Assembly: GCA_041745765.1 (NCBI GenBank)
Contig: JBGTIH010000094.1
Coordinates: 1-64,000 of the forward strand
Source of the DNA: JAHCHG01 sp041745765
GTDB lineage: Bacteria; Acidobacteriota; Blastocatellia; Pyrinomonadales; Pyrinomonadaceae
Direction: 5' to 3'
DNA: 64,000 nt
The notes under the pieces: model-generated
Databases searched by the model: none
What the model saw: the letters and a program-made list of their open reading frames with translations, nothing else
What the model was told of the DNA's origin: nothing
Translations under genes and position numbers: made by a program
Shown here: piece after piece, positions 43,253 through 52,335 of the stretch
Layout: every line of letters starts with the position of its first letter
Numbering within the stretch: the stretch's first letter is position 1

Positions 43253-44812
43253 TTATTTCGTCAAGACATTCGATTTTCTGATTAAATCTGCCTGATACGC
43301 GCCGAAAGTCAGGCGCAGCGGCGTTCGATCATCTTCCGTGCTTAACCACAGACGGATATTCATCCGGTCAATCGCCGGATTTCCGGCGGAAATCGCGATT
43401 CTTTGCGCCGAAACTTGATTGTTTTGCAAAGTTATAACTTCGGCATTTGAAGGTCGGAGCGTGAAAATATATGCTTTATCATCGAGAAAAACCGCAACCC
43501 TCGTGTCATTTACAGGGTTTTCGGCATCCTTGCTCGGCTTTAAGTTAAATGAACGAACCGCATAAGCAAGAGATAAAAGGCTGTGCGTACCGACCGGAAT
43601 ACCGGTCGAAGTTCTGCCGCCGAACGTAACGGATCCGGCGGTTTGATTAAATTGCGCGGTTTGATTAAATTGACTTAAAAAGCCAGTAAATTTGAATTCG
43701 ATCACCTGCGGCGAGAGCGATTCGGGATTGACCTGCGCTCGTATTCCGTCATTTAGATTCAAAATATTGTTTCCGGCTTCCGAACCCGTCACCGTTGCCG
43801 TTAGAAGCAAACTGTCTTGCCCCAGAAAAAGCTTGCGCTCTTTTGCCTCAAGCGTAACAACACCGATCAATCGCCCGTTTGCCGTAACCTGATATTCCAA
43901 AGATTCACCTAAGGCAAACGCTAAATAAGGCGATAAAGTTTGATTTTCAATATATGGTGTCGGCGTTGCAACCGGTCTTGGCATTGGTGCGGGCGTAATA
44001 ACCGGAATCGGAGTCGGAGTCGGCAAAGAAGGCGTTGCTTCGCTGTTTGTATTTTGAAGGCTGGCAAGTTCGGCGCGAAAATCTCCTTTATCGGTTTTAA
44101 AACGAATCACAACCGGAATTCGCGCTTCATTAATACTATAATTTATTTTTAAATCTTTAATTCCGCGTTCCGTTAAATAATCGCTTGTTACACTTGAAAG
44201 AGTTGTTTCAAACTCACCAGCATCAGTTGTAATTCGTTCATTTCCCGTGCTTTGCAAACTTACAGTATAATTTTTTTCGTCTTCAAAAAGTGAAAAAGTT
44301 CCGATTCCGAAATTTCTTGTTTGATAAATCAAAGTCAATAAATCGTAATTTACTGTCGGCGAAACGAGATAATTTTCAATCGTTTCCTTTGGCAAACCGC
44401 TGATGTTCGAGGTTTTGCGGATATAGAGCGGAAAACCGGTTTCGGCGGAAGCAAAAGTCGTGCGCGATTCATCAATCATATAAAAAGCCGCGCTGACAAA
44501 ATCGTTTGTTCTGATTCTTGAACGAAGTTCGACCGCGTCGCGCTCGCCCAATCTACCGCGTGAAACCGTGTAAATCTCAGCGTATGCGGCATTTTTGAAT
44601 TTTCCGAAAGTTACGTTATAGGTTAATTTTTCGCCGATGCGAAAAGTTGTCGCCGGAAGATTTTCGTTTGGCGGAGTTTGCTGCGCCGAAGCGATTTGTA
44701 AAACATTCAAAACACCGATGCCAATCAGAAAAAGGCAAACCAGCAATAATCGAACACGTAAAATAGCAGTCTTGTTACTGAGGTTTTCAAGTTGAAGTTT
44801 ATTAGTATCCAT
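43253..44812 (-). CDS. Exported DUF3108-domain protein (two copies)
   Basis: 519 residues. A hydrophobic segment (about 20-43, RLLLVCLFLIGIGVLNVLQIASAQ) serves as signal peptide. A DUF3108 domain follows at about 55-265 (FRIGEKLTYNVTFGKFKNAAYAEI), then a Pro/Thr-rich linker (PSLPTPTPIPVITPAPMPRP) and a second, diverged copy at about 295-515 (LAFALGESLEYQVTANGRLIGVVTLEAKE). DUF3108 proteins are periplasmic beta-rich proteins of unknown function, possibly lipid- or envelope-related. The duplication within one chain and the threonine/proline linker are notable. It ends just beyond short GGTCTTCGG repeats and is encoded upstream of the feo operon region on the same strand. Confidence 0.8.
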   Translation of the reverse strand: MDTNKLQLENLSNKTAILRVRLLLVCLFLIGIGVLNVLQIASAQQTPPNENLPATTFRIGEKLTYNVTFGKFKNAAYAEIYTVSRGRLGERDAVELRSRIRTNDFVSAAFYMIDESRTTFASAETGFPLYIRKTSNISGLPKETIENYLVSPTVNYDLLTLIYQTRNFGIGTFSLFEDEKNYTVSLQSTGNERITTDAGEFETTLSSVTSDYLTERGIKDLKINYSINEARIPVVIRFKTDKGDFRAELASLQNTNSEATPSLPTPTPIPVITPAPMPRPVATPTPYIENQTLSPYLAFALGESLEYQVTANGRLIGVVTLEAKERKLFLGQDSLLLTATVTGSEAGNNILNLNDGIRAQVNPESLSPQVIEFKFTGFLSQFNQTAQFNQTAGSVTFGGRTSTGIPVGTHSLLSLAYAVRSFNLKPSKDAENPVNDTRVAVFLDDKAYIFTLRPSNAEVITLQNNQVSAQRIAISAGNPAIDRMNIRLWLSTEDDRTPLRLTFGAYQADLIRKSNVLTK

Positions 44813-44829
44813 TAAAAAAGTTTTCGCGT

Positions 44830-45546
44830 TTATGCGCTTTCCAATTGCTTTAAAATTTCCTTGACAGCTGATATTTTATTTTCCGCCCGCAAAATCGGAC
44901 GACCGATGACCAGATAATTTGCGCCTGCTTGAGCGGCATCTTTCGGAGTCGTTACACGCTTCTGATCGTCATTCGTTGCAAAACTTGGACGAATTCCAGG
45001 CGTTATTATTAAAAAATTTTCGCGTTCGATATTTCCCCTAATAATGCTGATTTCCTTTGCCGAGGCAACCACGCCGTCCAAACCGCATTTTGCTGTAAGT
45101 TGTGCCAAATTCAACACTTGCGAATTAATTTCCCGCTCGATTCCGACTTCAGACAAAGTTTCCTGACCGGAACTTGTCAAAACCGTTACGCCGATAATTT
45201 TCGGTTGATTCAGGTTTTCTTTATCGCACACTTCGCGGACACTTTCGACTGTTTTCCGCATCATCTCGCCGCCGCCGAGCGCGTGTATGTTGAACATCCA
45301 AACTCCTAAACGCGCGACTTCAACCGCCGCTTTAGCAACCGTATTCGGGATGTCGTGAAATTTCACGTCAAGAAAGATTTTTGTTTTATGTTCAACAACT
45401 TCCCTTACAAAAGATGCACCCGCCGCCGTGAAAAGTTGCAAGCCGATCTTGAACGCGCCGACATATTCGTGCAAATCTTCGATGTGTTTCCGCGCTTCTT
45501 CCGCTGTTTCGACATCGAGCGCGACGATTATTTTTTCTTTACTCAC
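44830..45546 (-). CDS. pyrF: Orotidine 5'-phosphate decarboxylase
   Basis: Decarboxylates OMP to UMP, the last step of pyrimidine synthesis, in the cytoplasm. 238 residues, standard length for the short bacterial type. The catalytic array is DVKFHDIPNT with Asp60, Lys62 and Asp65; VALDVETAEEA at the start and the phosphate-binding TPGIRP near 190 and NYLVIGRPI near 215 are present. It lies between the DUF3108 gene (17 bases downstream) and a zinc-ribbon TPR gene (8 bases upstream), so these minus-strand genes may be one transcript. Confidence 0.95.
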   Translation of the reverse strand: MSKEKIIVALDVETAEEARKHIEDLHEYVGAFKIGLQLFTAAGASFVREVVEHKTKIFLDVKFHDIPNTVAKAAVEVARLGVWMFNIHALGGGEMMRKTVESVREVCDKENLNQPKIIGVTVLTSSGQETLSEVGIEREINSQVLNLAQLTAKCGLDGVVASAKEISIIRGNIERENFLIITPGIRPSFATNDDQKRVTTPKDAAQAGANYLVIGRPILRAENKISAVKEILKQLESA

Positions 45547-45554
45547 AATTTTTT

Positions 45555-46769
45555 TTATTCAATCGCATTAAAAATCTGTTCGCGCAGAAATTTATTCAAA
45601 CGTCGCGAACCGCCGGTCAGAAGTCTTTTTTTCGGTTTGTTTAGATGTAGAAAAGGCAAAGCAATTTCGGGTTCGGTGATTTCTCTTCCCTTCATAAATT
45701 CCAGACATTGCGCTCCGGCTTCTTTTGATTCCAGAGCGGCTTGACGAGATTGTTTTTCTTTTTTTTCCTTTTTCAGAGATTTGTAAATCAGGCTTTTCAT
45801 AAACCAAGCATCGGAAAATCCGATGTCTTGCAAAACAGCTTTGTCAAAAAACTCCAGAGCAGGTTTTTCACGTTTCAATTGCAGCAGAACACAACCCGTT
45901 AAATAATATAATTCAGGCGTTTCCTGCGCGTTTAAGGATTCCTTGAACGCCGCCAGCGATTCCGTCCAGTTTTCTTCAAACGCTGCTAAAAATCCCCAGA
46001 TAAAATTGACACAAACCGTTGTATTCGGAGCATTTGCCAGAACGCTCAGAAGTTTTCTAGCTTTTTCAGTCTCGCCTTCATCAGCATAAATTACACCGAG
46101 AAGCAGTAAAATCCTGGAATTTTGCGGTTCGATTTCAAAAGCCTTTTCGAGGTTTTCTTTGGCGGAATCAAATCTGTCGGTTTTAAATTGGTTTTTAGCA
46201 ATATAAAAAAACAACGGAACATTTTTCGGTGAAAGAAGCGCGGCGCGTTCGAGATTTAGAAAAGCTTGTTTCTCCTCGTTTTGTTCTAAAAGTTTAATGC
46301 CTTCTTTGATTAAATGAGTAAAAAGTTCTGGTTTTTTATTGTCGTGATTGGCAAAAATCTGTTTCAGTTCGTTTTCAAATTTATCTTCTGCCGTTAATTT
46401 GTCCAGATTTTCGTCGTAGATTTCAATGCAGTGACGGCTTAATTGATGCGAAAAATCGGGATTTACTTTTTCTAGAGTTTCAAAAAAAGATTGCAGCAGA
46501 ACGTGGTCTTTCTGAAAAGATTTGGCTTCGCGCTGGATAAATTCGTAAGCCATTCCGATCTGCTGCATCATTTGTGACAGACGAAGTTCGAGCAGCGAAA
46601 CCCGTTCGAGCAGATGATCTTCGTAATAAGACGGCGCAATGCTGTCTTCGTGGCGCACTGACGGCGGAAACACAACGATCATCAAACGCGTTCCGCATTT
46701 CTGACAGTTCGTTTCGCCCGGTTCGTTCGCCGCCCGACATTTTTGACAATAATGTGCAATTTTTTCCAC
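45555..46769 (-). CDS. Zinc-ribbon protein with TPR repeats
   Basis: 404 residues, cytoplasmic. An N-terminal zinc ribbon (Cys8, Cys11, Cys22, Cys25) is followed by a helical, coiled-coil-like region (about 50-130), then TPR repeats (about 150-345), such as FLNLERAALLSPKNVPLFFY, ENLEKAFEIEPQNSRILLLL and LEFFDKAVLQDIGFSDAWFM. The basic C-terminal tail (about 345-404) lacks known motifs. Function unknown; the ribbon-plus-repeat build suggests an adaptor. It precedes pyrF by 8 bases and is preceded by a 9-bp tandem repeat. Confidence 0.75.
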   Translation of the reverse strand: MEKIAHYCQKCRAANEPGETNCQKCGTRLMIVVFPPSVRHEDSIAPSYYEDHLLERVSLLELRLSQMMQQIGMAYEFIQREAKSFQKDHVLLQSFFETLEKVNPDFSHQLSRHCIEIYDENLDKLTAEDKFENELKQIFANHDNKKPELFTHLIKEGIKLLEQNEEKQAFLNLERAALLSPKNVPLFFYIAKNQFKTDRFDSAKENLEKAFEIEPQNSRILLLLGVIYADEGETEKARKLLSVLANAPNTTVCVNFIWGFLAAFEENWTESLAAFKESLNAQETPELYYLTGCVLLQLKREKPALEFFDKAVLQDIGFSDAWFMKSLIYKSLKKEKKEKQSRQAALESKEAGAQCLEFMKGREITEPEIALPFLHLNKPKKRLLTGGSRRLNKFLREQIFNAIE

Positions 46770-46788
46770 GATTTCTTTTTTAAAGTTT

Positions 46789-46830
46789 GCAAACTCTGCA
46801 AACTCTGCAAACTCGCCAAACTCCGCAAAC
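46789..46830. repeat. 9-bp tandem repeat, five units
   Basis: GCAAACTCT, GCAAACTCT, GCAAACTC, GCCAAACTC, CGCAAAC follow one another between two minus-strand genes. Such a run could vary in copy number. Confidence 0.8.
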
Positions 46831-46833
46831 TTC

Positions 46834-47127
46834 CTAATCGAAATCCAACGGATTCTTAAACGGTTTATCCAAATCGCCCTCGCCTTGAGCGCGTTTTTTG
46901 GCTTCCTGAAATTTTTCTTCCAAAAGGCGTTCGCGGTCTTTTTCCGAAGACATTTGTTGCGTAAAAAGCTGTTCGCGCAATTGTTTCTGTTTTTCGAGTT
47001 CGCCTTTTAAATCTTCAAATGAACCGTGAACTTTTTTCTTTTCTTCGTGCGCGAGAATCTCGCCGGTCTTTCCGTCAATCATCAAAGTAGCTTCGCAACA
47101 GGGGCAAATTATATTGATTTTGTCCAT
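46834..47127 (-). CDS. Small CxCC-type zinc-ribbon/coiled-coil protein
   Basis: 97 residues, cytoplasmic. The start MDKINIICPCCEATLMIDGK has Cys8, Cys10 and Cys11, too few for a full ribbon unless it dimerises. The rest is a charged helix (about 35-85; EDLKGELEKQKQLREQLFTQ) likely to form a coiled coil, ending in a conserved-looking FKNPLDFD. No function is recognised. It is between the exported lipoprotein gene and the zinc-ribbon TPR gene on the same strand. Confidence 0.65.
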   Translation of the reverse strand: MDKINIICPCCEATLMIDGKTGEILAHEEKKKVHGSFEDLKGELEKQKQLREQLFTQQMSSEKDRERLLEEKFQEAKKRAQGEGDLDKPFKNPLDFD

Positions 47128-47179
47128 AACTTAAAATTCTCCGAACCTTTTCAAAGCATCAAAAAAATTTGTCAGATTT

Positions 47180-47737
47180 TTATTGTTTGCCGTCTTCGTC
47201 TTTATCGTCTTTTTCTTCACTTTTGGTTGTCTGTGCGGGCTGATCCGGCATTTTGGGGGCTTGCCCGATGGCAATCAAAATATTCTGCGCTGCGGCAATT
47301 CTAAAATTCGGAACTTGTTCTTCCGTAACATTAAAACTCTTGCCGTTTTTCAGATAGACTTTTAATGAAACATCTTTGCCTAATGTTACTTTTTCAATCT
47401 TTAAGAGTTGCGGATGATTCTTAAATGTTCGGGTTTCTGCAAAACTGCCGTCTTTTCTGCCGTCGGTTTTAAATTCCGATTCGTCCGGTGCGGGAAGCTG
47501 TCCGAAAGGCGTTTTCACGTTTGACGTATCACGATTGACGACTCTGATATCTGATGAATTTGCGTTAAAAGCATTCGGATCAACGCCTTCTAACTGCACC
47601 ATTTGCGGAGCATTTGCCGGATCAGTATTTGAATTTGCCGCTATATTTACCGCAGCGGTGTTTCCAGTTTCTTCAGTTGCCGATGAACAAGCATTAAAAA
47701 ATATAAAAACACTTAAAATAAATACGATTTGTTTCAT
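47180..47737 (-). CDS. Lipoprotein of unknown function
   Basis: 185 residues. A lipoprotein signal ends in FFNAC with Cys17 as the lipidated residue. The Asn/Thr/Ala-rich linker is followed by a compact domain (about 65-165; VNRDTSNVKTPFGQLPAPDE; LKIEKVTLGKDVSLKVYLKN). The tail is very acidic and basic mixed (KSEEKDDKDEDGKQ). Not recognised. Its start overlaps the end of the GNAT gene by four bases, so the two are translationally coupled. Confidence 0.7.
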   Translation of the reverse strand: MKQIVFILSVFIFFNACSSATEETGNTAAVNIAANSNTDPANAPQMVQLEGVDPNAFNANSSDIRVVNRDTSNVKTPFGQLPAPDESEFKTDGRKDGSFAETRTFKNHPQLLKIEKVTLGKDVSLKVYLKNGKSFNVTEEQVPNFRIAAAQNILIAIGQAPKMPDQPAQTTKSEEKDDKDEDGKQ

Positions 47738-48324
47738 TGATTACTCCTGAGTTTATTCTCCAGATTTTCCTTAACTTCCAACCAATCGTCATCAATTATA
47801 CTAAAAATAACACTATCACGAATTCGACCCGAATCAACAATCAGGTGTTTTCGCAAAATCCCCTCCTGTTTTGCGCCGAGCCGCAAGATTGCATTTCTCG
47901 ATTTTTCGTTATAGAAATCGGTAATAATTTCAACGCGGATACATTGCCAGGTTTCAAATGCATGTGTGAGCATCAAAAGTTTTGCTTCAGTATTAATGTG
48001 AGTTCTTTGCCACTTTGGATTTATCCACGTCCAACCGATTTCCGCACTTCTGTTTCGACGCGAAAAATGCCCGAATCTGGTCGAACCGACGATTTCATTT
48101 GCTGCTTTATCAATCGTAACAAAAGGCAATGTGACACCTTTTTCGCGCCCTTTAAGCGCAGTTTTGACATATTTTTGCATATCCTCAAACTTCTCGATAT
48201 TAGTCGTCGTCCAACGCCAAAGGTCTTTTTCTTGCCCGATGTTGTAAAGAATTTCAGTATGTTCTTTTTCCAAAGGCTCCAGCCGGACAAAATCACCTTC
48301 GAGCGATACGTTTTCGATTTTCAT
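47734..48324 (-). CDS. GNAT-family N-acetyltransferase
   Basis: 196 residues, cytoplasmic. Acetyl-CoA-dependent acetyltransferase of the RimJ/RimL-like type: the start VSLEGDFVRLEPLEKEH is typical. The middle has the beta-bulge segments AEIGWTWINPKWQRTHINTE (about 90-110, the pyrophosphate-binding loop region) and the end SRNAILRLGAKQEGILRKHL. Substrate unknown; RimL-like proteins may act on ribosomal proteins or small molecules. It is upstream of the lipoprotein gene (four-base overlap) and 81 bases downstream of glnA. Confidence 0.85.
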   Translation of the reverse strand: MKIENVSLEGDFVRLEPLEKEHTEILYNIGQEKDLWRWTTTNIEKFEDMQKYVKTALKGREKGVTLPFVTIDKAANEIVGSTRFGHFSRRNRSAEIGWTWINPKWQRTHINTEAKLLMLTHAFETWQCIRVEIITDFYNEKSRNAILRLGAKQEGILRKHLIVDSGRIRDSVIFSIIDDDWLEVKENLENKLRSNQ

Positions 48325-48405
48325 AAATTGAAGTTTAAAACAAAAATAAAGCAGTGAGCAAATGTAATTTCAGCTCACTGCTTTTCAATATGAAAGTGTT
48401 ACTTT

Positions 48406-49827
48406 TTAGACATCGTAATACATGGAAAATTCAAGCGGATGCGGACGCAAACGTAATTTATTTACTTCATTATCACGTTTGTATTTTATCCAACGCTTTA
48501 TCATATCTTCAGTAAATACATCGCCTTTAAGCAAAAATTCATAATCGTTTTCGAGTGCAAGCAGGGCTTCTTCAAGGCTTCCCGGAAGGCTCGGAACGTC
48601 TTTTAATTCTTCCGGCGAAAGATCATAAATGTCTTTATCAAGCGGTTCGCCCGGATCTATGCGGTTTTGCACGCCATCAAGTCCAGCCATCAAAAGAGCG
48701 GCAAACGTCAGATACGGATTGCACGACGGATCGGGCGGACGAAACTCCAGACGTTTGGCTTTCGGTGATTGCGAAAACATCGGAATTCTCACGGCAGCCG
48801 AACGGTTTCTGGCTGAATATGCAAGATTTACAGGAGCTTCAAATCCCGGCACAAGACGTTTAAAACTATTGGTGGTCGGCGCGGCAAAAGCGATCAAAGC
48901 CGGAGCGTGTTTCAAAAGTCCGCCGATGTAAAATTTTGCCATTTCCGAAAGTCCAGCGTATTCATCGCCCGCAAAAAGCGGATTTCCGTCTTTCCACAAA
49001 GATTGATGACAGTGCATTCCCGAACCGTTATCGCCATAAATCGGTTTCGGCATAAAAGTCGCGGTTTTCCCGTGGGCGTGGGTCGTGTTTTTAACGACGT
49101 ATTTAAAGAGCATCACATTATCCGCAGTGTTTAAAAGATTGGAAAATCTGAAATCAATCTCACATTGTCCGGCGGTCGCAACTTCGTGATGATGACATTC
49201 AACGTGGATTCCGACTTCGCCCAAAATCGAAGAAATCGCGTTTCGCAAATCAATCAGCGAATCTACCGGCGAAACCGGTACATAACCTTCCTTCGGGCGA
49301 ATATGATAGCCCGTATTGGGCGAAACTGCGTCGCCTTTTCTGCTCGAATTCCAATGTCCTTCTTCGGATTCAATTGTGTAACCTGATGTTTGCTGTTCGT
49401 TATGAAATGAAACTCCGTCAAAAACGAAAAATTCGGCTTCCGGTCCAACGAAAATCGTGTCGGCTATTCCGGTAAATTTCAAATAACTTTCGGCACGAAC
49501 CGCAACTGAACGCGGGTCTAACCAGTAGCCTTCCTTGGTCATCGGTTCCACGACATTGGCGATAATACACAGCGTTGTGTCCTCCGTAAACGGATCAATC
49601 CAGCACCGCGCCGGATCAGGAACGAGCAGCATATCCGATTCGTTAATCGCCGCCCAGCCGCGCAAACTCGAAGCGTCAAAACCGAAACCTTCTTCAAACG
49701 AGTCTTCGGTTAATTGTTCAATCGGATAAGTTAGATGATGCCAAGAGCCGAGCAAGTCCGTGAAACGGACAGAAACGAACCGGGCTTCCTGATCGGCGGC
49801 GTAATTTAGTACGTGTTTTGCGTTCAT
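48406..49827 (-). CDS. glnA: Glutamine synthetase, type I
   Basis: Makes glutamine from glutamate, ammonia and ATP in the cytoplasm, as a dodecamer. 473 residues, standard GSI length. Motifs: FDASSLRGW (beta-grasp end), EAEFFVFD (metal-binding Glu), NGSGMHCHQSLW (near 265), NRSAAVRIP (near 345), and EFRPPDPSCNPYL. The stretch DKDIYDLSPEE near 395 keeps the Tyr that is adenylylated in GSI-beta enzymes. The ribosome binding site AGGAGA precedes the ATG by a normal spacing. The upstream region has an ACACGCGA/TCGCGTGT pair, possibly regulatory. This is the ammonia-assimilation gene in a window that also carries nitrogen storage. Confidence 0.96.
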   Translation of the reverse strand: MNAKHVLNYAADQEARFVSVRFTDLLGSWHHLTYPIEQLTEDSFEEGFGFDASSLRGWAAINESDMLLVPDPARCWIDPFTEDTTLCIIANVVEPMTKEGYWLDPRSVAVRAESYLKFTGIADTIFVGPEAEFFVFDGVSFHNEQQTSGYTIESEEGHWNSSRKGDAVSPNTGYHIRPKEGYVPVSPVDSLIDLRNAISSILGEVGIHVECHHHEVATAGQCEIDFRFSNLLNTADNVMLFKYVVKNTTHAHGKTATFMPKPIYGDNGSGMHCHQSLWKDGNPLFAGDEYAGLSEMAKFYIGGLLKHAPALIAFAAPTTNSFKRLVPGFEAPVNLAYSARNRSAAVRIPMFSQSPKAKRLEFRPPDPSCNPYLTFAALLMAGLDGVQNRIDPGEPLDKDIYDLSPEELKDVPSLPGSLEEALLALENDYEFLLKGDVFTEDMIKRWIKYKRDNEVNKLRLRPHPLEFSMYYDV

Positions 49828-50166
49828 TAAAAAAATCTCCTATTAAAATCTGGCTTTCAGAAAGGTTTTTTGAAGTTTGCGCTTTTTTTCACACGCGAAA
49901 ATCAAAAAAGAAATTCTACACCAGTCGCGTGTAACTTTAAAATCAATTTGTTAAAAAACTAAAGCAGTTTAGGATAACATTTTCTAATGATTATAAATAT
50001 TACTTATAGCAGAGATTATGAGTCGAACTAATGGTGAAGGTTCTTAATGGTTAATGGTGAATAGTGAATGATTTCATTCTTAAATAAAAATTCAAAAAGA
50101 TTTCTTTAGCTATCGGAGTTGAAACGATTATAAGTTTTCTTACAATTATCAATTTTCCGTTAGTGC
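49828..50166. other. 339-base intergenic region upstream of glnA
   Basis: Holds the glnA ribosome binding site, an inverted pair (49891-49898 and 49925-49932), AT-rich sequence and short TTAATGGTGAAT-type repeats at 50031-50070. No gene or RNA is recognised. Confidence 0.55.
49891..49932. promoter_or_regulatory. Inverted pair in the glnA leader
   Basis: ACACGCGA (49891-49898) and its exact complement TCGCGTGT (49925-49932) with a 26-base AT-rich spacer, about 65 to 105 bases upstream of the glnA start. Candidate operator for nitrogen control; unproven. Confidence 0.4.
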
Positions 50167-51864
50167 TTATTTAAGTTCGATATTGTCTTGATTTGCCGAA
50201 CCGATTATCAGACCTTTTTGATTTGCAAGATGAACCTTTTTGTAATTTTTGGTTTTTCCGTCAGCCAGAAGCTTGCTTAACATTTCTTTCTTTTTATCAA
50301 TCGTCAAAGTTTCCCAAGCCGAAGTGCCGATTACAAAAAGCGTTTCGTTGTTGACTTTGGCGGACTGGATAAACTCTTTGAATTCAGTATTTTCCAGATA
50401 AACTTGTTGAGCTTTATCAGAAGATTCCGGCTGAGTAGCGATAACTTCTACCCAAAAATAAAGACCGACGGTTAAAATTATTGTTAAAACGGCTGCTGCA
50501 AGAATTACTTTATTTATGCTGAGAATTTTTTGTAAAACTATGTTTTCCGATATATTTTGCACGCCATTTGCATTTTTAGATTTTTGTTTTTCTTTTTGTT
50601 GACGTTCGATTTGTTTGATGTCAAATATTTTCGCCTTTTCTTTCTGCTTTTTCAACAGTTCGGAAAGTTGGAGAGATTTGTTTGTAGAATCGGAAATTGA
50701 TTGGTCAAAGATAAATCCGTATTTTTCTTCAATTGCTTCTTCAAAGGTTTTTTCTTTTTCAATATCAAGTAAATCAACATACCGGTTACCGATTTTGACA
50801 TTGCAAAAGATTGACATAGCGGCAACCTGCGGAGCATAAAATGTTTCGCCCGCGCTTCGTTTTAAGGCGCGAACACGGTTAAAAAATTCTGTCTTGATTA
50901 AATCATCGAAACTGTCCGCACGATTTGCCTCAGAAATGAAGTCTTCAAACTTTAAGACGGTTAATAAAATCTCTTCGTCATTTTCTTCAGTTGGATAAAA
51001 GGCGATGCTTTCCCACTCGGCGTAAAGTTCGCTAAGATGTTCGGAAAGTTCTCTGTGCGAAAAAACAAGTTCTCTTTTATTGTGTTCAATATCTCTAGAA
51101 AAAAGCCGGGTGATAATCAAATCAAATTTATTTCTTCCGGCTTCGGAAAAAGGTGCGTTGCGATAAAATTTTGCTAACGCCAGAAGCGCCGGCGGACTCA
51201 GCGGCGGTCGAGTTGTCTCACAACAATAACGAAGGTTTTCGACCGATATTTCGCGGTCGCGTTCAGAAAGAGAGGAATACCAACTTTCTGTTCCCTGCCG
51301 CAATTCAAATTCCGCTTCCGCGTGTTTATTCACACCGACATCGCCGGGAACTTGCAGAAATGAGTGCAAAACCTTTTTAACTGTTAAATCGTCAAAAGGT
51401 TTCGGAATAATTTTCATTTGTTCGCGCTCGACGCTGGTAAAGATATTGTCAACCATCTGCAAAGACGCAACTTCTTCCATCGCACGCTTACGGAAAAACT
51501 CAAATTCGCTGAGTTTCTGTTTTGGTTTCGGATTTTGAGGTTCATTATTTGTCGAATGCGGATTTATCGAATCGAGTTGTATTTGCGTCGGGAATCCGAT
51601 CTCAAGCAGATTTTCCTGAGTTGGTTCAACTATTTCAGATTCTATTTCATCATTTTGATGATCTTCTTCTAACTGTTGCAGAAATCTTTCCGTTTCAAGA
51701 ATTTCTTCAGCCAGTAAAGTATCTGCATTCTCAACATCCAAAAGCACTTTAGCTTGATTATTTCCAAAGTCTTTTGATTCGTTGGTTTCAGAATTATTTA
51801 TTACAGTTTGTTCAAGTAAATCTTCGTCTTTTAATTCTTCAATCAGGTCTTCAAATACATTCAT
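50167..51864 (-). CDS. Single-span membrane protein of unknown function
   Basis: 565 residues. The first 440 residues are cytoplasmic in type: an acidic N-terminus (about 1-110), then a helical region (about 125-330) with FEFFRKRAMEEVASLQMVDN, and a charged Lys/Gln-rich coiled part (about 405-440; KKQKEKAKIFDIKQIERQQK). One hydrophobic helix follows (about 452-475; VILAAAVLTIILTVGLYFWV), and the C-terminal 90 residues would be outside. The layout resembles a membrane-anchored scaffold. It is encoded 51 bases downstream of a prepilin gene on the same strand, which hints at a role in pilus or secretion assembly, but no motif supports that directly. Confidence 0.6.
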   Translation of the reverse strand: MNVFEDLIEELKDEDLLEQTVINNSETNESKDFGNNQAKVLLDVENADTLLAEEILETERFLQQLEEDHQNDEIESEIVEPTQENLLEIGFPTQIQLDSINPHSTNNEPQNPKPKQKLSEFEFFRKRAMEEVASLQMVDNIFTSVEREQMKIIPKPFDDLTVKKVLHSFLQVPGDVGVNKHAEAEFELRQGTESWYSSLSERDREISVENLRYCCETTRPPLSPPALLALAKFYRNAPFSEAGRNKFDLIITRLFSRDIEHNKRELVFSHRELSEHLSELYAEWESIAFYPTEENDEEILLTVLKFEDFISEANRADSFDDLIKTEFFNRVRALKRSAGETFYAPQVAAMSIFCNVKIGNRYVDLLDIEKEKTFEEAIEEKYGFIFDQSISDSTNKSLQLSELLKKQKEKAKIFDIKQIERQQKEKQKSKNANGVQNISENIVLQKILSINKVILAAAVLTIILTVGLYFWVEVIATQPESSDKAQQVYLENTEFKEFIQSAKVNNETLFVIGTSAWETLTIDKKKEMLSKLLADGKTKNYKKVHLANQKGLIIGSANQDNIELK

Positions 51865-51915
51865 CGTTATTCACCAAATTCAGATGGAAAGTTTTGTCTA
51901 TTTGTTTGTTGTTTT

Positions 51916-52335
51916 TTAGGGAAAAATCTGTGTAATCTGTCCGGTTTGATCTACCGAAATGATATAAGCAGTTTCTTGTCCGGCGGCAGGTTTTGAGGCA
52001 ATAATTGTGTAGCCTTCTTTCAATTGGGCATCCGTCGGAGCTACCGGATTCATTTGAAAAGTGAACTTTCCGCGCAGCAAATCTGTTCCGGCAATAGTTC
52101 CCAGGGAATTTGCCTGCGCGGCATTCAATTCGGCAAGTCTGGCAAATCTACCTTTTCCCGATAAATAATTAATTTGAGCGGCGGAAACTGTCCGCAATGT
52201 CGCTAAGGTATTGGATTCTTCTGAACGATGGACGGCTTTGAGCAAATATGGGATTGCTACCGTCGAAATTATTCCGAGAATGACCATTACTAACAATAAT
52301 TCAATAAGTGAAAATCCGCTCTGTTTATTATTCAT
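51916..52335 (-). CDS. Prepilin-type protein (type IV pilin/pseudopilin)
   Basis: 139 residues. The prepilin peptidase site is SGFSLIELLL: cleavage after Gly7, with Glu at position 5 of the mature chain and the hydrophobic helix VMVILGIISTVAIPYLLKAV. The globular part (about 40-139) is a small beta-rich domain without Cys pairs. It could be a minor pilin or a type II secretion pseudopilin; there are no other pilus genes in the window except perhaps the membrane protein downstream. Two-residue proline at the end of the helix (IPYL) is typical. The protein ends with TGQITQIFP. Confidence 0.85.
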   Translation of the reverse strand: MNNKQSGFSLIELLLVMVILGIISTVAIPYLLKAVHRSEESNTLATLRTVSAAQINYLSGKGRFARLAELNAAQANSLGTIAGTDLLRGKFTFQMNPVAPTDAQLKEGYTIIASKPAAGQETAYIISVDQTGQITQIFP

